Notes: generated by a model not told the origin, from the letters alone. DNA of 64,000 nt from CAG-177 sp003514385 (GCA_051920445.1 JBPPLN010000003.1:128191-192190); one strand, 5' to 3'. Shown: positions 44,814 through 53,632, numbered from the stretch's first letter. Translations and numbers: made by a program.

Positions 44814-44842
44814 TTGACGGAGCGGGTAATATGAAGTATAAT
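44814..44842 (+). promoter_or_regulatory. promoter of lon
   Basis: TTGACG, 17-base spacer, TATAAT. No CIRCE or CtsR-like site is seen next to it. Confidence 0.85.
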
Positions 44843-44921
44843 AAACAGATAAAGCGTTTACGATTTAAAGACGGGGAAAGCCGCTTTTCGGCGGTATATC
44901 AACGAAAAAGGAAGATATATT

Positions 44922-47366
44922 ATGGAAGATAAATTTGAATCTGCGGCTCTGCTTATGCCGACCGTTGCGCTGCGAGGTCTCGTGGTGTTTCCCGGCATGC
45001 AGGTGCATTTTGATGTTGGCAGAGAAAAATCTATAGATGCGCTGAAAGCGGCGCTCGCGGGCGACAGAAAAATTTTCCTGACCGCGCAGAAAGATATAGC
45101 GGTCGATGATCCCGATTTCAACGACCTCTATAAGCTCGGCGTTGTCGCGACTGTTTCGCGCGTCGCGAAGCTCCCGGGCGAGGGGGATATAGTGCGCGTG
45201 TCCGTCAAGGGCATGTACCGCGCACGCCTGAACGGAATCGTCTCGTCCGAGCCGCACCTTGTCGGCGCGATAAGAGCCTGCGCAATACGCAAATATGACA
45301 GAGAAAACGAGTACGGTCAGGCGCTCATCAGAAGCGCAAAGAGCATCTTCGAGGGCTATGCGCAGAGCGCGCCCCAGCTCTCTCCCGATGTCGTGCTCGC
45401 TGTGCTCGGTTTCGATCATCCCGGCGATATGGCGGATTTCATCGCCGGCAATATCGCTCTCGAATTTTCGGACAGGCAGTCTGTTCTCGAAGAGCTCGAC
45501 CCGATAAAGCGCCTTGAAAAGCTCTGCGTGCTCCTGCTCAAAGAGTCCCGTCTGCTCGAATATGAGGACGAGATTCAGGAGATGGTGCAGAAGCAGATGG
45601 ACGACAGCCAGCGCGAATACTATCTTCGCGAGCAGCTCAAAGTCATTTCGTCCCAGCTCAACAACGGCGTGTCTCCCGAGGAGGAGATTCAGGAGTTCCG
45701 CGACAAAATTGCGGCTCTGCCAGTTGATGACGCGTCAAAAGAGAAGCTTCTTCGCGAGTGCGACAGGCTCGAACGCTATGCGGTTCAGTCACCCGAGGCG
45801 GCGGTGAGCAGGAACTATCTTGAGACCTGCCTCGAACTGCCCTGGGGCAAATATACAAAGGATAACCTCGACCTTACCCGCGCCCACAAGATACTTGAGG
45901 CGGATCACTACGGGCTCAAAAAGGTCAAGGAGCGCATACTCGAATTCATGGCGGTGCGCTCGCTCGCACCCGATGTCGGCGGCCAGATAATCTGCCTCGT
46001 CGGCCCTCCCGGAGTCGGCAAGACCTCGGTCGCAAAGTCGGTCGCCCGCGCTATGGGCAGAAAATATGCCCGCATATCTCTCGGCGGCGTCCATGACGAG
46101 GCTGAGATACGCGGCCACAGAAAGACATATATTGGCTCAATGCCCGGCAGAATAATTGCCGCTATTCAGCAGGCGGGCAGCTCGAATCCGCTCATTCTGC
46201 TCGATGAGGTCGATAAGCTCGGCAGCGACTACAAGGGCGATCCGTCCTCCGCGCTGCTCGAAGTGCTCGATTCCGAACAGAACTATGCGTTCAGGGACAA
46301 TTATCTTGAGATTCCATATGATTTGAGCAAGGTGCTGTTCATAACCACGGCGAACGTCGCTTCTAATATCCCCGCGCCGCTCTATGACCGCATGGAGGTC
46401 ATTGAGCTCGGCAGCTACACGGCGGAAGAGAAGTTCCATATCGCCAAGAAGCATCTTATCCCCAAACAGCTCAAGAAACACGGACTCACCGCGCGTCAGC
46501 TCCGCTTCACGGACGGCGCGATAAGAAATATGATTGACGGCTACACCCGCGAGGCGGGCGTCAGAAGGCTCGAACAGCTCATAGCCTCCGTCTGCCGCAA
46601 GGCCGCCAAGCGTATAGCCGAGGGCGAGGAGAAGATAAGCGTCAAAGAGAGCGATCTTCAAGCTCTGCTCGGCAACCCGAAGTTCAAGGAAGAGAAGCTC
46701 AGGGATTCCGATGAGGTTGGCGTGGTCAACGGGCTTGCGTGGACTTCCGTCGGCGGCGAGCTGCTCGAGGTCGAAGCGGCCGTGCTCGATGGCACGGGCA
46801 AGCTTGAGCTCACCGGCTCTCTCGGCGATGTGATGAAGGAGAGCGCCCATGCGGCAATGTCCTATGTCCGCTCACGCGCCGATGTGCTCGGAATAGACAG
46901 CAAATTCTATAAAAATAAAGATATACATATTCATTGCCCCGAGGGTGCAGTCCCGAAGGACGGCCCGTCCGCGGGTGTCACGATGACTACGGCGCTTGTC
47001 TCCGCGCTGACAGGCGCGCCCGTCAGAAGAGATGTGGCGATGACCGGCGAAGTCACCCTGCGCGGCAGAGTCCTGCCGATAGGCGGACTCAAGGAGAAGT
47101 CCATGGCGGCTTACATACGCGGCATAAAGACCGTTATCATCCCCAAGGCGAATGTGCCCGATCTCGACGAGGTCGACGATGCGGTGAAAGCGAATGTCGA
47201 GTTCGTCCCCGTCAGCCATGTTGATGAGGTGCTGAGCGTCGCGCTCCTGCCCGTCAGCAAGCCCGCCGAGGTCGTTGACGCGCACGATGACTCTAAAGAC
47301 AGCAAACACGCCGATATCCCGGCGCACGATAAAACAGGCGGACGCAGAAGCCGCGTCACTCAGTGA
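44922..47366 (+). CDS. lon: ATP-dependent Lon protease
   Basis: 814 residues. N-terminal substrate domain (starts LLMPTVALRGLVVFPGM), AAA+ module with GPPGVGKTS at about 361-369 and LILLDEVDKL, then the protease domain with the catalytic Ser in PKDGPSAG (about 682) and Lys in GGLKEKSMAA (about 724). The C-terminus has an acidic/basic tail (VVDAHDDSKDSKHADIP) longer than minimal. Followed by engB after 7 bases. Confidence 0.97.
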   Translation: MEDKFESAALLMPTVALRGLVVFPGMQVHFDVGREKSIDALKAALAGDRKIFLTAQKDIAVDDPDFNDLYKLGVVATVSRVAKLPGEGDIVRVSVKGMYRARLNGIVSSEPHLVGAIRACAIRKYDRENEYGQALIRSAKSIFEGYAQSAPQLSPDVVLAVLGFDHPGDMADFIAGNIALEFSDRQSVLEELDPIKRLEKLCVLLLKESRLLEYEDEIQEMVQKQMDDSQREYYLREQLKVISSQLNNGVSPEEEIQEFRDKIAALPVDDASKEKLLRECDRLERYAVQSPEAAVSRNYLETCLELPWGKYTKDNLDLTRAHKILEADHYGLKKVKERILEFMAVRSLAPDVGGQIICLVGPPGVGKTSVAKSVARAMGRKYARISLGGVHDEAEIRGHRKTYIGSMPGRIIAAIQQAGSSNPLILLDEVDKLGSDYKGDPSSALLEVLDSEQNYAFRDNYLEIPYDLSKVLFITTANVASNIPAPLYDRMEVIELGSYTAEEKFHIAKKHLIPKQLKKHGLTARQLRFTDGAIRNMIDGYTREAGVRRLEQLIASVCRKAAKRIAEGEEKISVKESDLQALLGNPKFKEEKLRDSDEVGVVNGLAWTSVGGELLEVEAAVLDGTGKLELTGSLGDVMKESAHAAMSYVRSRADVLGIDSKFYKNKDIHIHCPEGAVPKDGPSAGVTMTTALVSALTGAPVRRDVAMTGEVTLRGRVLPIGGLKEKSMAAYIRGIKTVIIPKANVPDLDEVDDAVKANVEFVPVSHVDEVLSVALLPVSKPAEVVDAHDDSKDSKHADIPAHDKTGGRRSRVTQ

Positions 47367-47373
47367 GGTTTTT

Positions 47374-47955
47374 ATGAGATTTGATATCATTGAATTCGAC
47401 CGCTCTTACGGCACATCTTCTCAGCTCAAGAGATTCTCGGAGCCCGAGATAGTTTTTTCGGGACGCTCGAATGTCGGCAAGTCGTCGCTGATGAACAAGC
47501 TGTTCAACCGCAAGAATCTTGCCCGCGTCAGCTCCGTTCCGGGAAAGACCGTCACCGTCAACTTTTTTAAGGGCGACAAGGTGAATTTCGTCGACCTCCC
47601 GGGCTACGGCTACGCCAAGGCGGCAAAGAGCGAGAAGCTGCGTTGGGCGGAGCTTATGGAGGGCTTTTTCGGCTCCGAGCGCAATATAACGCTCGTCGTC
47701 CAGCTCATCGACTCGCGCCACAAGCCGAGCAAGGATGACTACGACATGCTGAACTTCCTGAAATCCGGCGGATACAAAACAGTTATCGCGCTGACGAAGA
47801 TAGACAAGCTCAACAAAACCGAGCGCGCTCAGCGCCTTGAAGCGTTCAAAACAGAACTCGCCGATTTCCCGGATTATGAGACTGTCCCGTTCTCTTCGCA
47901 GACCGGCGAGGGCGTGGATACGCTCAGAAAAATAATCGCGAGCGCGGCGGAATAA
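47374..47955 (+). CDS. engB: ribosome-biogenesis GTPase
   Basis: 193 residues (YsxC/YihA). G1 GRSNVGKSSLMN, G2 region SSVPGKTVTVNFF, G3 DLPGYGYAKAA, G4 TKIDK. Needed for 50S assembly. The ATG at 47374 (MRFDIIEFDRS) follows GTGAGG that overlaps the lon stop; lon-engB linkage is common in Bacillota. Confidence 0.95.
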   Translation: MRFDIIEFDRSYGTSSQLKRFSEPEIVFSGRSNVGKSSLMNKLFNRKNLARVSSVPGKTVTVNFFKGDKVNFVDLPGYGYAKAAKSEKLRWAELMEGFFGSERNITLVVQLIDSRHKPSKDDYDMLNFLKSGGYKTVIALTKIDKLNKTERAQRLEAFKTELADFPDYETVPFSSQTGEGVDTLRKIIASAAE

Positions 47956-47984
47956 GCGGAATGTGACCTGCCAAAGCTGACAAA

Positions 47985-48013
47985 CTGTGTAAAGTCATAT
48001 AACTTTACACAGC
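47985..48013. repeat. GTAAAG/CTTTAC hairpin after engB
   Basis: Perfect stem CTGTGTAAAGT / ACTTTACACAG. No T run, so not a classic terminator. Member of the recurring family. Confidence 0.65.
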
Positions 48014-48132
48014 TGATTTGACGACTTTCGATTCCGTTTGTTCAAACTGCGAAAAGCGTTGAAAAATATCTGGTTTAGCGCTAAAAAACAAGACTTAAAA
48101 CGATCGTGCCCGATATTTCAATGACACAAAAC

Positions 48133-48156
48133 ATGTAAAGCTAATCAGCTTTACAT
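48133..48156. repeat. GTAAAG/CTTTAC hairpin before lgt
   Basis: Perfect stem ATGTAAAGCT / AGCTTTACAT with loop AATC, 24 bases ahead of the lgt start. Could be an operator or leader hairpin. Confidence 0.6.
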
Positions 48157-48179
48157 CTTAAAATGAGAGGATGATGTAT

Positions 48180-49271
48180 ATGTCCGATTTCACAACCGTC
48201 TATTTCACATGGATCAAGAGGGGATTCAACATCCCGTCGACCCTCGTTGAGTTCTCGCTCTTCGGAAACGAGATAAGCATCAAGTTCTACGGAGTCATTA
48301 TCGCCTTCGGCTTTATACTCGCCGCGCTCTTCGGCGGCAGAATGGCCTACAAGTGGCGCATAAGCCTCGATAAGATGCTCGATGTGCTCATCTACGGCAC
48401 CCTCGCGGGAATAATCGGTGCGCGTGCGTACTATGTTATATTCCAGTGGGACTATTATAAGCTCCATCCGGCGGAGATACCGCAGATCTGGCAGGGCGGA
48501 CTCGCCATCTACGGAGGAATAATCGGCGGACTCATCGCCGCGTTCATAGTCTGCAAGGTCAGAAAGATAAATATTCTTAACCTACTTGATATGGGCGGCA
48601 TCAGCCTGCTTATCGGTCAGGGAATCGGACGCTGGGGCAACTTCATGAATCAGGAGGCCTTCGGCACGAATACCGACGCCCCGTGGGGAATGTGGAGCAA
48701 AAAGATAGCGGCGACGATAATTCAGGACAGTCAGCTGCTCGCGGAAAAGGGCATAACCATGGATCCAAATAAGCCCGTTCATCCGACCTTCCTCTATGAG
48801 TCGCTGTGGTGCCTCATCGGATTCCTCATCCTCTATGTTATCTATAAGAAGTTCAGAAAATTCAGCGGTCAGCTTTTCCTCGGCTACGGCGCGTGGTACG
48901 GGCTGGGCAGAATGATAATCGAGGGCTTCAGAACCGACAGCCTCTATATTGCACACACGACTATAAGAGTTTCGCAGGTAGTCTCGGGCGTGCTTATGCT
49001 CGTCTGCCTTGTGCTGTATATAGTGTTCACAGTCAAATATACGAAGCATCCCAAGCCCATTGAGGGCGTGGATTACTTCCCGGAGGACGCCGTAAAGACC
49101 AAGAAGGAGCGCCTTGCGGACGAGGCCGCCGCTATGCAGGCGCAGACCGAGGAGACTTCCGCGGAGAGGTCCGAGGAGGTTTCCGAAGAAGCTCCCGAAA
49201 AAGAGCCCGAAGAAAAAATCGAGGAGACTCCCGAAGAGGAGAAGCACGAAGACAGCGAAAAAACGGAATAA
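48180..49271 (+). CDS. lgt: prolipoprotein diacylglyceryl transferase
   Basis: 363 residues, seven membrane helices. Moves diacylglycerol from phosphatidylglycerol to the lipobox Cys of lipoproteins, which this window also encodes. Signature GQGIGRWGNFMNQEAFG near 145-160 and IYGGIIGG upstream. The last 60 residues are an acidic, Glu/Thr-rich tail absent from compact Lgt proteins. Of three close ATGs the one at 48180 has the right spacing from GAGAGG. folD follows after 23 bases. Confidence 0.95.
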   Translation: MSDFTTVYFTWIKRGFNIPSTLVEFSLFGNEISIKFYGVIIAFGFILAALFGGRMAYKWRISLDKMLDVLIYGTLAGIIGARAYYVIFQWDYYKLHPAEIPQIWQGGLAIYGGIIGGLIAAFIVCKVRKINILNLLDMGGISLLIGQGIGRWGNFMNQEAFGTNTDAPWGMWSKKIAATIIQDSQLLAEKGITMDPNKPVHPTFLYESLWCLIGFLILYVIYKKFRKFSGQLFLGYGAWYGLGRMIIEGFRTDSLYIAHTTIRVSQVVSGVLMLVCLVLYIVFTVKYTKHPKPIEGVDYFPEDAVKTKKERLADEAAAMQAQTEETSAERSEEVSEEAPEKEPEEKIEETPEEEKHEDSEKTE

Positions 49272-49294
49272 ATCAATTGGAAAGAGTGGATAAG

Positions 49295-50149
49295 ATGGCA
49301 AAGCTGATAGACGGAAAGCTTATTTCCGCAGAGGTGCTCGACTCGGTACGCGAGCGCGTGGAATATCTGAAAAACCGCGGCGTTGAGCCGTGCCTTGCGG
49401 TCATAATCGTCGGAGACGACCCCGCCTCGAGGGTGTATGTCAACAATAAAAAGAAGAGCTGCGAAAAGGTCGGCATAAAGTCGCTCGAATTTGCGCTCCC
49501 CGCCGATACGAAGCAGGAGGAGCTCATCGCGCTCATTGACCGCCTCAATGCGGATTCGTCCGTCAGCGGCATACTCTGCCAGCTTCCCGTGCCGGAGCAT
49601 ATCGACTCCGAGGAGCTTATCCGCCGCATCTCGCCCGAAAAGGATGTTGACTGCTTCCATCCACAGAATGTCGGCGCGGTGGTGACGGGCGGCAGCGTGT
49701 TTTTGCCCTGCACTCCGGCGGGCATAGTCGAGATGCTGCATCACGAGAAAATCGAGACTGCGGGCAAAAACTGCGTTATCGTCGGCAGAAGCAATATTGT
49801 CGGCAAGCCCATGGCAATGCTCATGCTCAGGGAGAATGCCACCGTCACCGTCTGCCATTCAAAGACGGAAAATCTTGCCTCGTTTACCTCGAACGCGGAT
49901 ATTCTTATCGCGGCGGTCGGCAGGGCGAAGATGATAACTGCGGATATGGTGAAGTCCGGCGCGGCGGTCATCGATGTCGGCATGAACAGGGACGAAAACG
50001 GCAAGCTCTGCGGCGATGTGGATTTTGAGAGCGTCAGCAAAATAGCCGGCGCGATAACGCCCGTGCCGGGCGGCGTGGGCCCGATGACTGTCGCACTGCT
50101 CATGCGAAATACCGCAGAGGCTGCGGCGCATCAGAACAACATAGGATAA
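49295..50149 (+). CDS. folD: methylenetetrahydrofolate dehydrogenase/cyclohydrolase
   Basis: 284 residues. Interconverts methylene-, methenyl- and formyl-tetrahydrofolate. Catalytic Lys in YVNNKKKSCEKVGI (about 50-56), LCQLPVPEH, DVDCFHPQNVG, nucleotide-binding VIVGRSNIVGKPMA and the terminal TPVPGGVGPMTVALLM are all present. ATG at 49295 follows GAGTGGATAAG; the in-frame TTG at 49277 is the less likely start. Confidence 0.96.
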   Translation: MAKLIDGKLISAEVLDSVRERVEYLKNRGVEPCLAVIIVGDDPASRVYVNNKKKSCEKVGIKSLEFALPADTKQEELIALIDRLNADSSVSGILCQLPVPEHIDSEELIRRISPEKDVDCFHPQNVGAVVTGGSVFLPCTPAGIVEMLHHEKIETAGKNCVIVGRSNIVGKPMAMLMLRENATVTVCHSKTENLASFTSNADILIAAVGRAKMITADMVKSGAAVIDVGMNRDENGKLCGDVDFESVSKIAGAITPVPGGVGPMTVALLMRNTAEAAAHQNNIG

Positions 50150-50199
50150 CACCGCTTTTGCGGATATCGCAATAACTCATTTTGGAAAGGACGATTTTT

Positions 50200-50433
50200 A
50201 TGGCGTCGGAAAAGAAACTTTATAAAAAAACAAGCGAAAAGAAGATCTGCGGCGTCTGCGCGGGTCTTGCCGAGTATCTCAACATGGATGTGACTGTAGT
50301 CAGGCTGCTTTTTGTGCTGCTCTCTCTCTTCACTACGGGATTCCCGGGGATTCTTGTCTATGTCATAATGGCGCTTGTCATGCCCGATGAGGATGATATT
50401 CAGCCCCCTTATGACAACAGCGTGGATCAGTAA
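50200..50433 (+). CDS. PspC-domain membrane protein
   Basis: 77 residues. PspC domain KLYKKTSEKKICGVCAGLAE, YLNMDVTVVRLLFVLLSL, one or two membrane segments (about 35-62), acidic C-terminus. In enteric bacteria PspC senses envelope stress; short stand-alone versions in Bacillota have unclear roles. ATG behind GGAAAGGACG. Confidence 0.88.
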   Translation: MASEKKLYKKTSEKKICGVCAGLAEYLNMDVTVVRLLFVLLSLFTTGFPGILVYVIMALVMPDEDDIQPPYDNSVDQ

Positions 50434-50440
50434 CAGCGTC

Positions 50441-50472
50441 GGCTCTCCGGTTTTTGGCCGGGGAGCTTTTTA
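50441..50472 (+). terminator. terminator after the PspC-like gene
   Basis: Stem GCTCTCCGG / CCGGGGAGC (one G-U) followed by TTTTT. Confidence 0.85.
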
Positions 50473-50517
50473 CTTGCAAAAAACTGCGGAAAACCGCAAA
50501 AAAATTTGCCTGAATGT

Positions 50518-50547
50518 TTGACAATCCGGTGCAGTATATGATATAAT
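50518..50547 (+). promoter_or_regulatory. promoter of rplU-prp-rpmA
   Basis: TTGACA, 18-base spacer, TATAAT. Confidence 0.85.
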
Positions 50548-50552
50548 CACCT

Positions 50553-50638
50553 ATGCCGCATATCTCGGGCAGTGCTATGCACTATGAAGCGGATTGTCCC
50601 GCCCGCACATAGCGAGTCTTAAAAAAGGAAGGTAAATA
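50553..50638 (+). promoter_or_regulatory. putative L21 leader
   Basis: About 85 structured bases between promoter and rplU: GGGC near 50569 can pair with GCCC near 50611, and AGTGC / GCACT forms an inner hairpin. Position matches the L21 leader known upstream of rplU in Bacillota, which is thought to bind L21; the assignment is by position and foldability only. Confidence 0.5.
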
Positions 50639-50641
50639 TTG

Positions 50642-50953
50642 ATGTACGCAATTATCGAAACCGGCGGAAAGCAGTATAAGGTTCAGGCCGGCGATGTCGT
50701 ATTCATCGAGAAGCTGGACGTTGAGCCTGAGCAGGAAATCACCTTTGACAAGGTCATGGTCGTCGGCAAGGATGACGGCGTCGTTGTCGGTACCCCCACT
50801 GTCGCAGGAGCCACTGTCTCGGCTAAGGTTCTCAAGAACGGCAAGGCTAAGAAAGTCACCGTCTTCACCTACAAGCCCAAGAAGAACGAGAAGCGCAAGC
50901 TCGGTCACAGACAGCCCTACACCAAGGTGGAAATTTCCGCTATCAACGCTTAA
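50642..50953 (+). CDS. rplU: 50S ribosomal protein L21
   Basis: 103 residues. MYAIIETGGKQYKVQAGD at the start and FTYKPKKNEKRKLGHRQPYT near the end are diagnostic. ATG at 50642 behind AAAGGAAGG. First gene of rplU-prp-rpmA. Confidence 0.97.
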   Translation: MYAIIETGGKQYKVQAGDVVFIEKLDVEPEQEITFDKVMVVGKDDGVVVGTPTVAGATVSAKVLKNGKAKKVTVFTYKPKKNEKRKLGHRQPYTKVEISAINA

Positions 50954-50956
50954 CCA

Positions 50957-51262
50957 ATGATAAGAGCGGTATTTTTTGAAGGCGAAAACGGCAGGGGATT
51001 CGAGATAAGCGGCCATGCGGGCGGCAGCGCGGGCACGGATATAGTCTGTGCGGCTGTTTCTTCCGCAGTTTATATGGCGGCGAATACCGTCACCGATGTT
51101 ATCAAGATTCATGCCGATATCTCCGAGCAGGACGGATACTTGAAGTTTTTCGTCGGCGAGGAAAATGATTCGGCTGCAGCGGTTCTCGACGGACTGAAAC
51201 TGCATCTGACTGAGCTTTCAAAGCAGTACCCGAAAAAGATCAAAGTCATTACGGAGGTGTAA
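50957..51262 (+). CDS. prp: ribosomal-processing cysteine protease Prp
   Basis: 101 residues. Catalytic dyad His 20 and Cys 31 in GHAGGSAGTDIVCAAVS. It removes the N-terminal extension of L27, encoded by the next gene. The ATG lies only three bases after the rplU stop and has no ribosome site of its own, so its translation must be coupled to rplU. Confidence 0.94.
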   Translation: MIRAVFFEGENGRGFEISGHAGGSAGTDIVCAAVSSAVYMAANTVTDVIKIHADISEQDGYLKFFVGEENDSAAAVLDGLKLHLTELSKQYPKKIKVITEV

Positions 51263-51266
51263 CACA

Positions 51267-51551
51267 ATGCTCAAGATAAATATTCAGCTTTTCGCACATA
51301 AGAAGGGCGGCGGATCGACCAAGAACGGCCGTGATTCTGAGTCCAAGAGACTCGGCGTCAAGAGAGGCGACGGTCAGTTCGTTCTCGCAGGCAATGTCCT
51401 TGTCAGACAGCGCGGAACCCACATCCATCCCGGCAACAACGTCGGCAAGGGTTCTGATGACACCCTCTTCGCTCTCGTCGACGGCAACGTCAAGTTCGAG
51501 AGAATGGGCAAGGATCGCAAGAAAGTCAGCGTTTACGCTGTCGAGCAGTAA
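51267..51551 (+). CDS. rpmA: 50S ribosomal protein L27 with cleavable N-terminus
   Basis: 94 residues. The N-terminus MLKINIQLFAHKKGGGS carries the Bacillota extension; Prp should cut after Phe 9, giving mature AHKKGGGSTKNGRDS. Ribosome site GGAGGTG overlapping the prp end. Confidence 0.97.
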   Translation: MLKINIQLFAHKKGGGSTKNGRDSESKRLGVKRGDGQFVLAGNVLVRQRGTHIHPGNNVGKGSDDTLFALVDGNVKFERMGKDRKKVSVYAVEQ

Positions 51552-51572
51552 TCTGCCTGAATTTTTAAAATT

Positions 51573-51603
51573 ACGGCTTCGCTTCGGTGGAGCTGTTTTT
51601 TTA
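51573..51603 (+). terminator. terminator of rplU-prp-rpmA
   Basis: Ten-base stem ACGGCTTCGC / GTGGAGCTGT with three G-U pairs and a TTCG tetraloop, then seven T. Confidence 0.85.
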
Positions 51604-52133
51604 TATTTAACGCTTAAAATTACTTATATATTGCTTCAATATATGTAATAATGCGCGTTTAACAAAGTGTTTTGTATACCTTTTATATATAGGGCATTTT
51701 CGGGCAAAAAATCCGTCGAAAAATGTAAGTAAAAAGCTCCGCCGATGTGACGGAACGGCGGCGGATAATTATCAAGAAAGTGTAAAGCGTTTTACTTTAC
51801 ACTTTTTCAGCCTTTTTTACAGGTAAAATTATGTAAAGCGGAGAGGTTTACAAGCCCTGTTTATTTTTCTTTGCCGATATAGTTTGGTGCGCAACGAAAC
51901 AGGTTGGCGAAACTTGAAAATGATTCTTGTAAAACATCAAAGAGCCGAATTTGTTACGGATTTTCATTGATTTGTAACCATTTGTAACTTTTTGGACTTT
52001 TCACAAAAGTTTAGCCATTTTTTCCCAATTTAACGGGCGGTTTCAAGGGTCAGTGCCACATTTTGAGCGTTATCGTATTTGATTTGTAAGTACGCTCTTG
52101 TGCAAACTGCACAAAATGAAAGCCTCAAAAAAT
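51604..52133. other. AT-rich non-coding region upstream of the G5/3D gene
   Basis: About 530 bases without a convincing protein gene. Contains a GC-rich hairpin CCGCCG / CGGCGG near 51739-51764 and a terminator-like hairpin at 51777-51807. A small RNA ending at the latter is possible. The last part is T-rich and featureless until the promoter at 52134. Confidence 0.6.
51777..51807 (+). terminator. GTAAAG/CTTTAC hairpin with T run, no gene ahead of it
   Basis: Stem AAAGTGTAAAG / CTTTACACTTT followed by TTTTT. Terminator form, but the preceding operon already ends at 51603. Confidence 0.6.
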
Positions 52134-52162
52134 TTGACAAATGCCGATTGTGTCAATATAAT
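52134..52162 (+). promoter_or_regulatory. promoter of the G5/3D-domain gene
   Basis: Consensus TTGACA, 17-base spacer, TATAAT. The leader of about 70 bases has a hairpin GTCGCTT / AAGCGAC (52169-52186) before the ribosome site. Confidence 0.88.
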
Positions 52163-52238
52163 AGCAAGAGTCGCTTCAAAAGCGACTGTTTCAGCACACC
52201 CACGGAACCCAAAGCAAAGAACAAAGGAGTTTTACCTG

Positions 52239-53507
52239 ATGTTAGAGCATATCAAGGCTTTCTTTGCAAAACTGCCCGTGAGAAATATGTCAAAACGCAA
52301 AGTTCTGGCAACGGTTTCAGCCCTTGTGGTTATCGTCTCTGTTGTGACGATAACGGCATTCGCGGCTGCGGCGACTTATAAAGTCACCGTAAACGAGGCA
52401 GGCAAAAAGGCCTACACAGTTTCGACCCGCGCAGACTCAGTTGAAAAATTTGTTGAGGATAACGCGGACGCCCTGTCACTCGGCAAGTATGATTATCTCG
52501 ACACCTCTTCTTTCGAAGTCGGCGAGAACTGCACAGTGACCGTCCTTCGCGCGCAGGTCATCAAAGTCATCGACAACGGCGAGGAGCACTTCCTCAACGG
52601 AGCCGGTCCTGCGGCTCAGATGCTCGAGAAGCACAACATGGCTCTCGGTAAGTTCGACGAGATAAACCTCGCCGACAATGAGTTCGTCAGCAGCGACAAG
52701 ACACTTGAGATCAAGCGTTCGTTCGGCGTCACTGTTATAGCGGACGGAAAATCAAAAGATGTCCAGATAGCCTCCGGCACTGTCAAAGATGCAGTTGCCC
52801 GCGCAGGCATCACGCTCGGCGAGAATGACGAGACCGATCCCGCGCTCGATACGGAGCTCACCAACGGCATGGAGATAAACGTCCTGCGTGTTGAGTACAA
52901 GGAGCGCACCGAGACCGTCAAGATCCCGTTTGACACAGTCACAAAGAGAACCCCCGACCTCTATGTTGACCAGACAAAGGTCTCCGCCGAGGGCGTGGAC
53001 GGCGAGAAGATAGTCACCTATAAAGACAAATATGTCAACGGCGACCTCGACTCTTCCGAGACCGTCAATGAAAAGATAACCAAGCAGATGGTGACCGAGG
53101 TTATCCTCAAGGGCAGAGTCAAGCGCGTCAAGAATATCAGACTCAAGACCCATACGCCGATATCCGAGCTCAAAGTTCCAGCGCGCGTTCAGCTTGATGC
53201 AAACGGCGTGCCCAAGAACTACAAGAGAATAGTTGACGGCACCGCAACCGCATATTACGGCGGCACGGGAACGGCATCCGGACGCAAGCCGATGCCCGGA
53301 CACATCGCGGTCAACCCCAAGCAGTTCCCTTACGGCACCGAGCTCTATATCGTCTCGCTTGACGGCAAGTTCGTCTACGGCTACTGCATAGCGGCCGATA
53401 CCGGCGGATTTGCAAAGAGAAATTCCTGCACTGTAGACCTCTATATGAACACATATGAGGAGTGCTGTGCATGGGGCTACAGAGGCGTTCGAATCTACGT
53501 TCTCTGA
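52239..53507 (+). CDS. YabE-like cell-wall protein: DUF348-G5-3D
   Basis: 422 residues. An N-terminal membrane/signal segment (about 24-45, ending AFAAAATYKV), two or three ubiquitin-like DUF348 modules, a G5 domain (about 235-315) and a C-terminal 3D domain (RIVDGTATAYYGG... DTGG ... VDLYMNTYEE). Relatives such as YabE, YocH or resuscitation-promoting-factor-like proteins trim peptidoglycan. The 3D domain usually has three Asp; here the first (AVDP in relatives) is Asn (IAVNPKQFPYG), while DTGG and VDLY are kept. ATG at 52239 follows AAAGGAG; the longer frame upstream crosses the promoter. Confidence 0.88.
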   Translation: MLEHIKAFFAKLPVRNMSKRKVLATVSALVVIVSVVTITAFAAAATYKVTVNEAGKKAYTVSTRADSVEKFVEDNADALSLGKYDYLDTSSFEVGENCTVTVLRAQVIKVIDNGEEHFLNGAGPAAQMLEKHNMALGKFDEINLADNEFVSSDKTLEIKRSFGVTVIADGKSKDVQIASGTVKDAVARAGITLGENDETDPALDTELTNGMEINVLRVEYKERTETVKIPFDTVTKRTPDLYVDQTKVSAEGVDGEKIVTYKDKYVNGDLDSSETVNEKITKQMVTEVILKGRVKRVKNIRLKTHTPISELKVPARVQLDANGVPKNYKRIVDGTATAYYGGTGTASGRKPMPGHIAVNPKQFPYGTELYIVSLDGKFVYGYCIAADTGGFAKRNSCTVDLYMNTYEECCAWGYRGVRIYVL

Positions 53508-53521
53508 TGAATTGAAAATCA

Positions 53522-53549
53522 GGACTGTCTGAACGGACAGTCCTTTTTT
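53522..53549 (+). terminator. terminator of the G5/3D gene
   Basis: Stem GGACTGTC / GACAGTCC followed by TTTTTT. Confidence 0.9.
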
Positions 53550-53578
53550 CATGCCTATTTCACCACCACGCCCAACAA

Positions 53579-53609
53579 AAAATCCTATCCAATAGCGGAT
53601 AGGATTTTT
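53579..53609 (-). terminator. terminator of the ABC ATPase gene
   Basis: Stem AATCCTATCC / GGATAGGATT with T runs on both strands. Confidence 0.85.
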
Positions 53610-53632
53610 GTCTTATAATCATTGCTGAGTTT

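Noticed and set aside
52163..52238. c-di-AMP (ydaO-type) riboswitch before the G5/3D cell-wall gene
   Set aside because: The leader from the mapped promoter is only about 75 bases with a single hairpin, far too short for that riboswitch.
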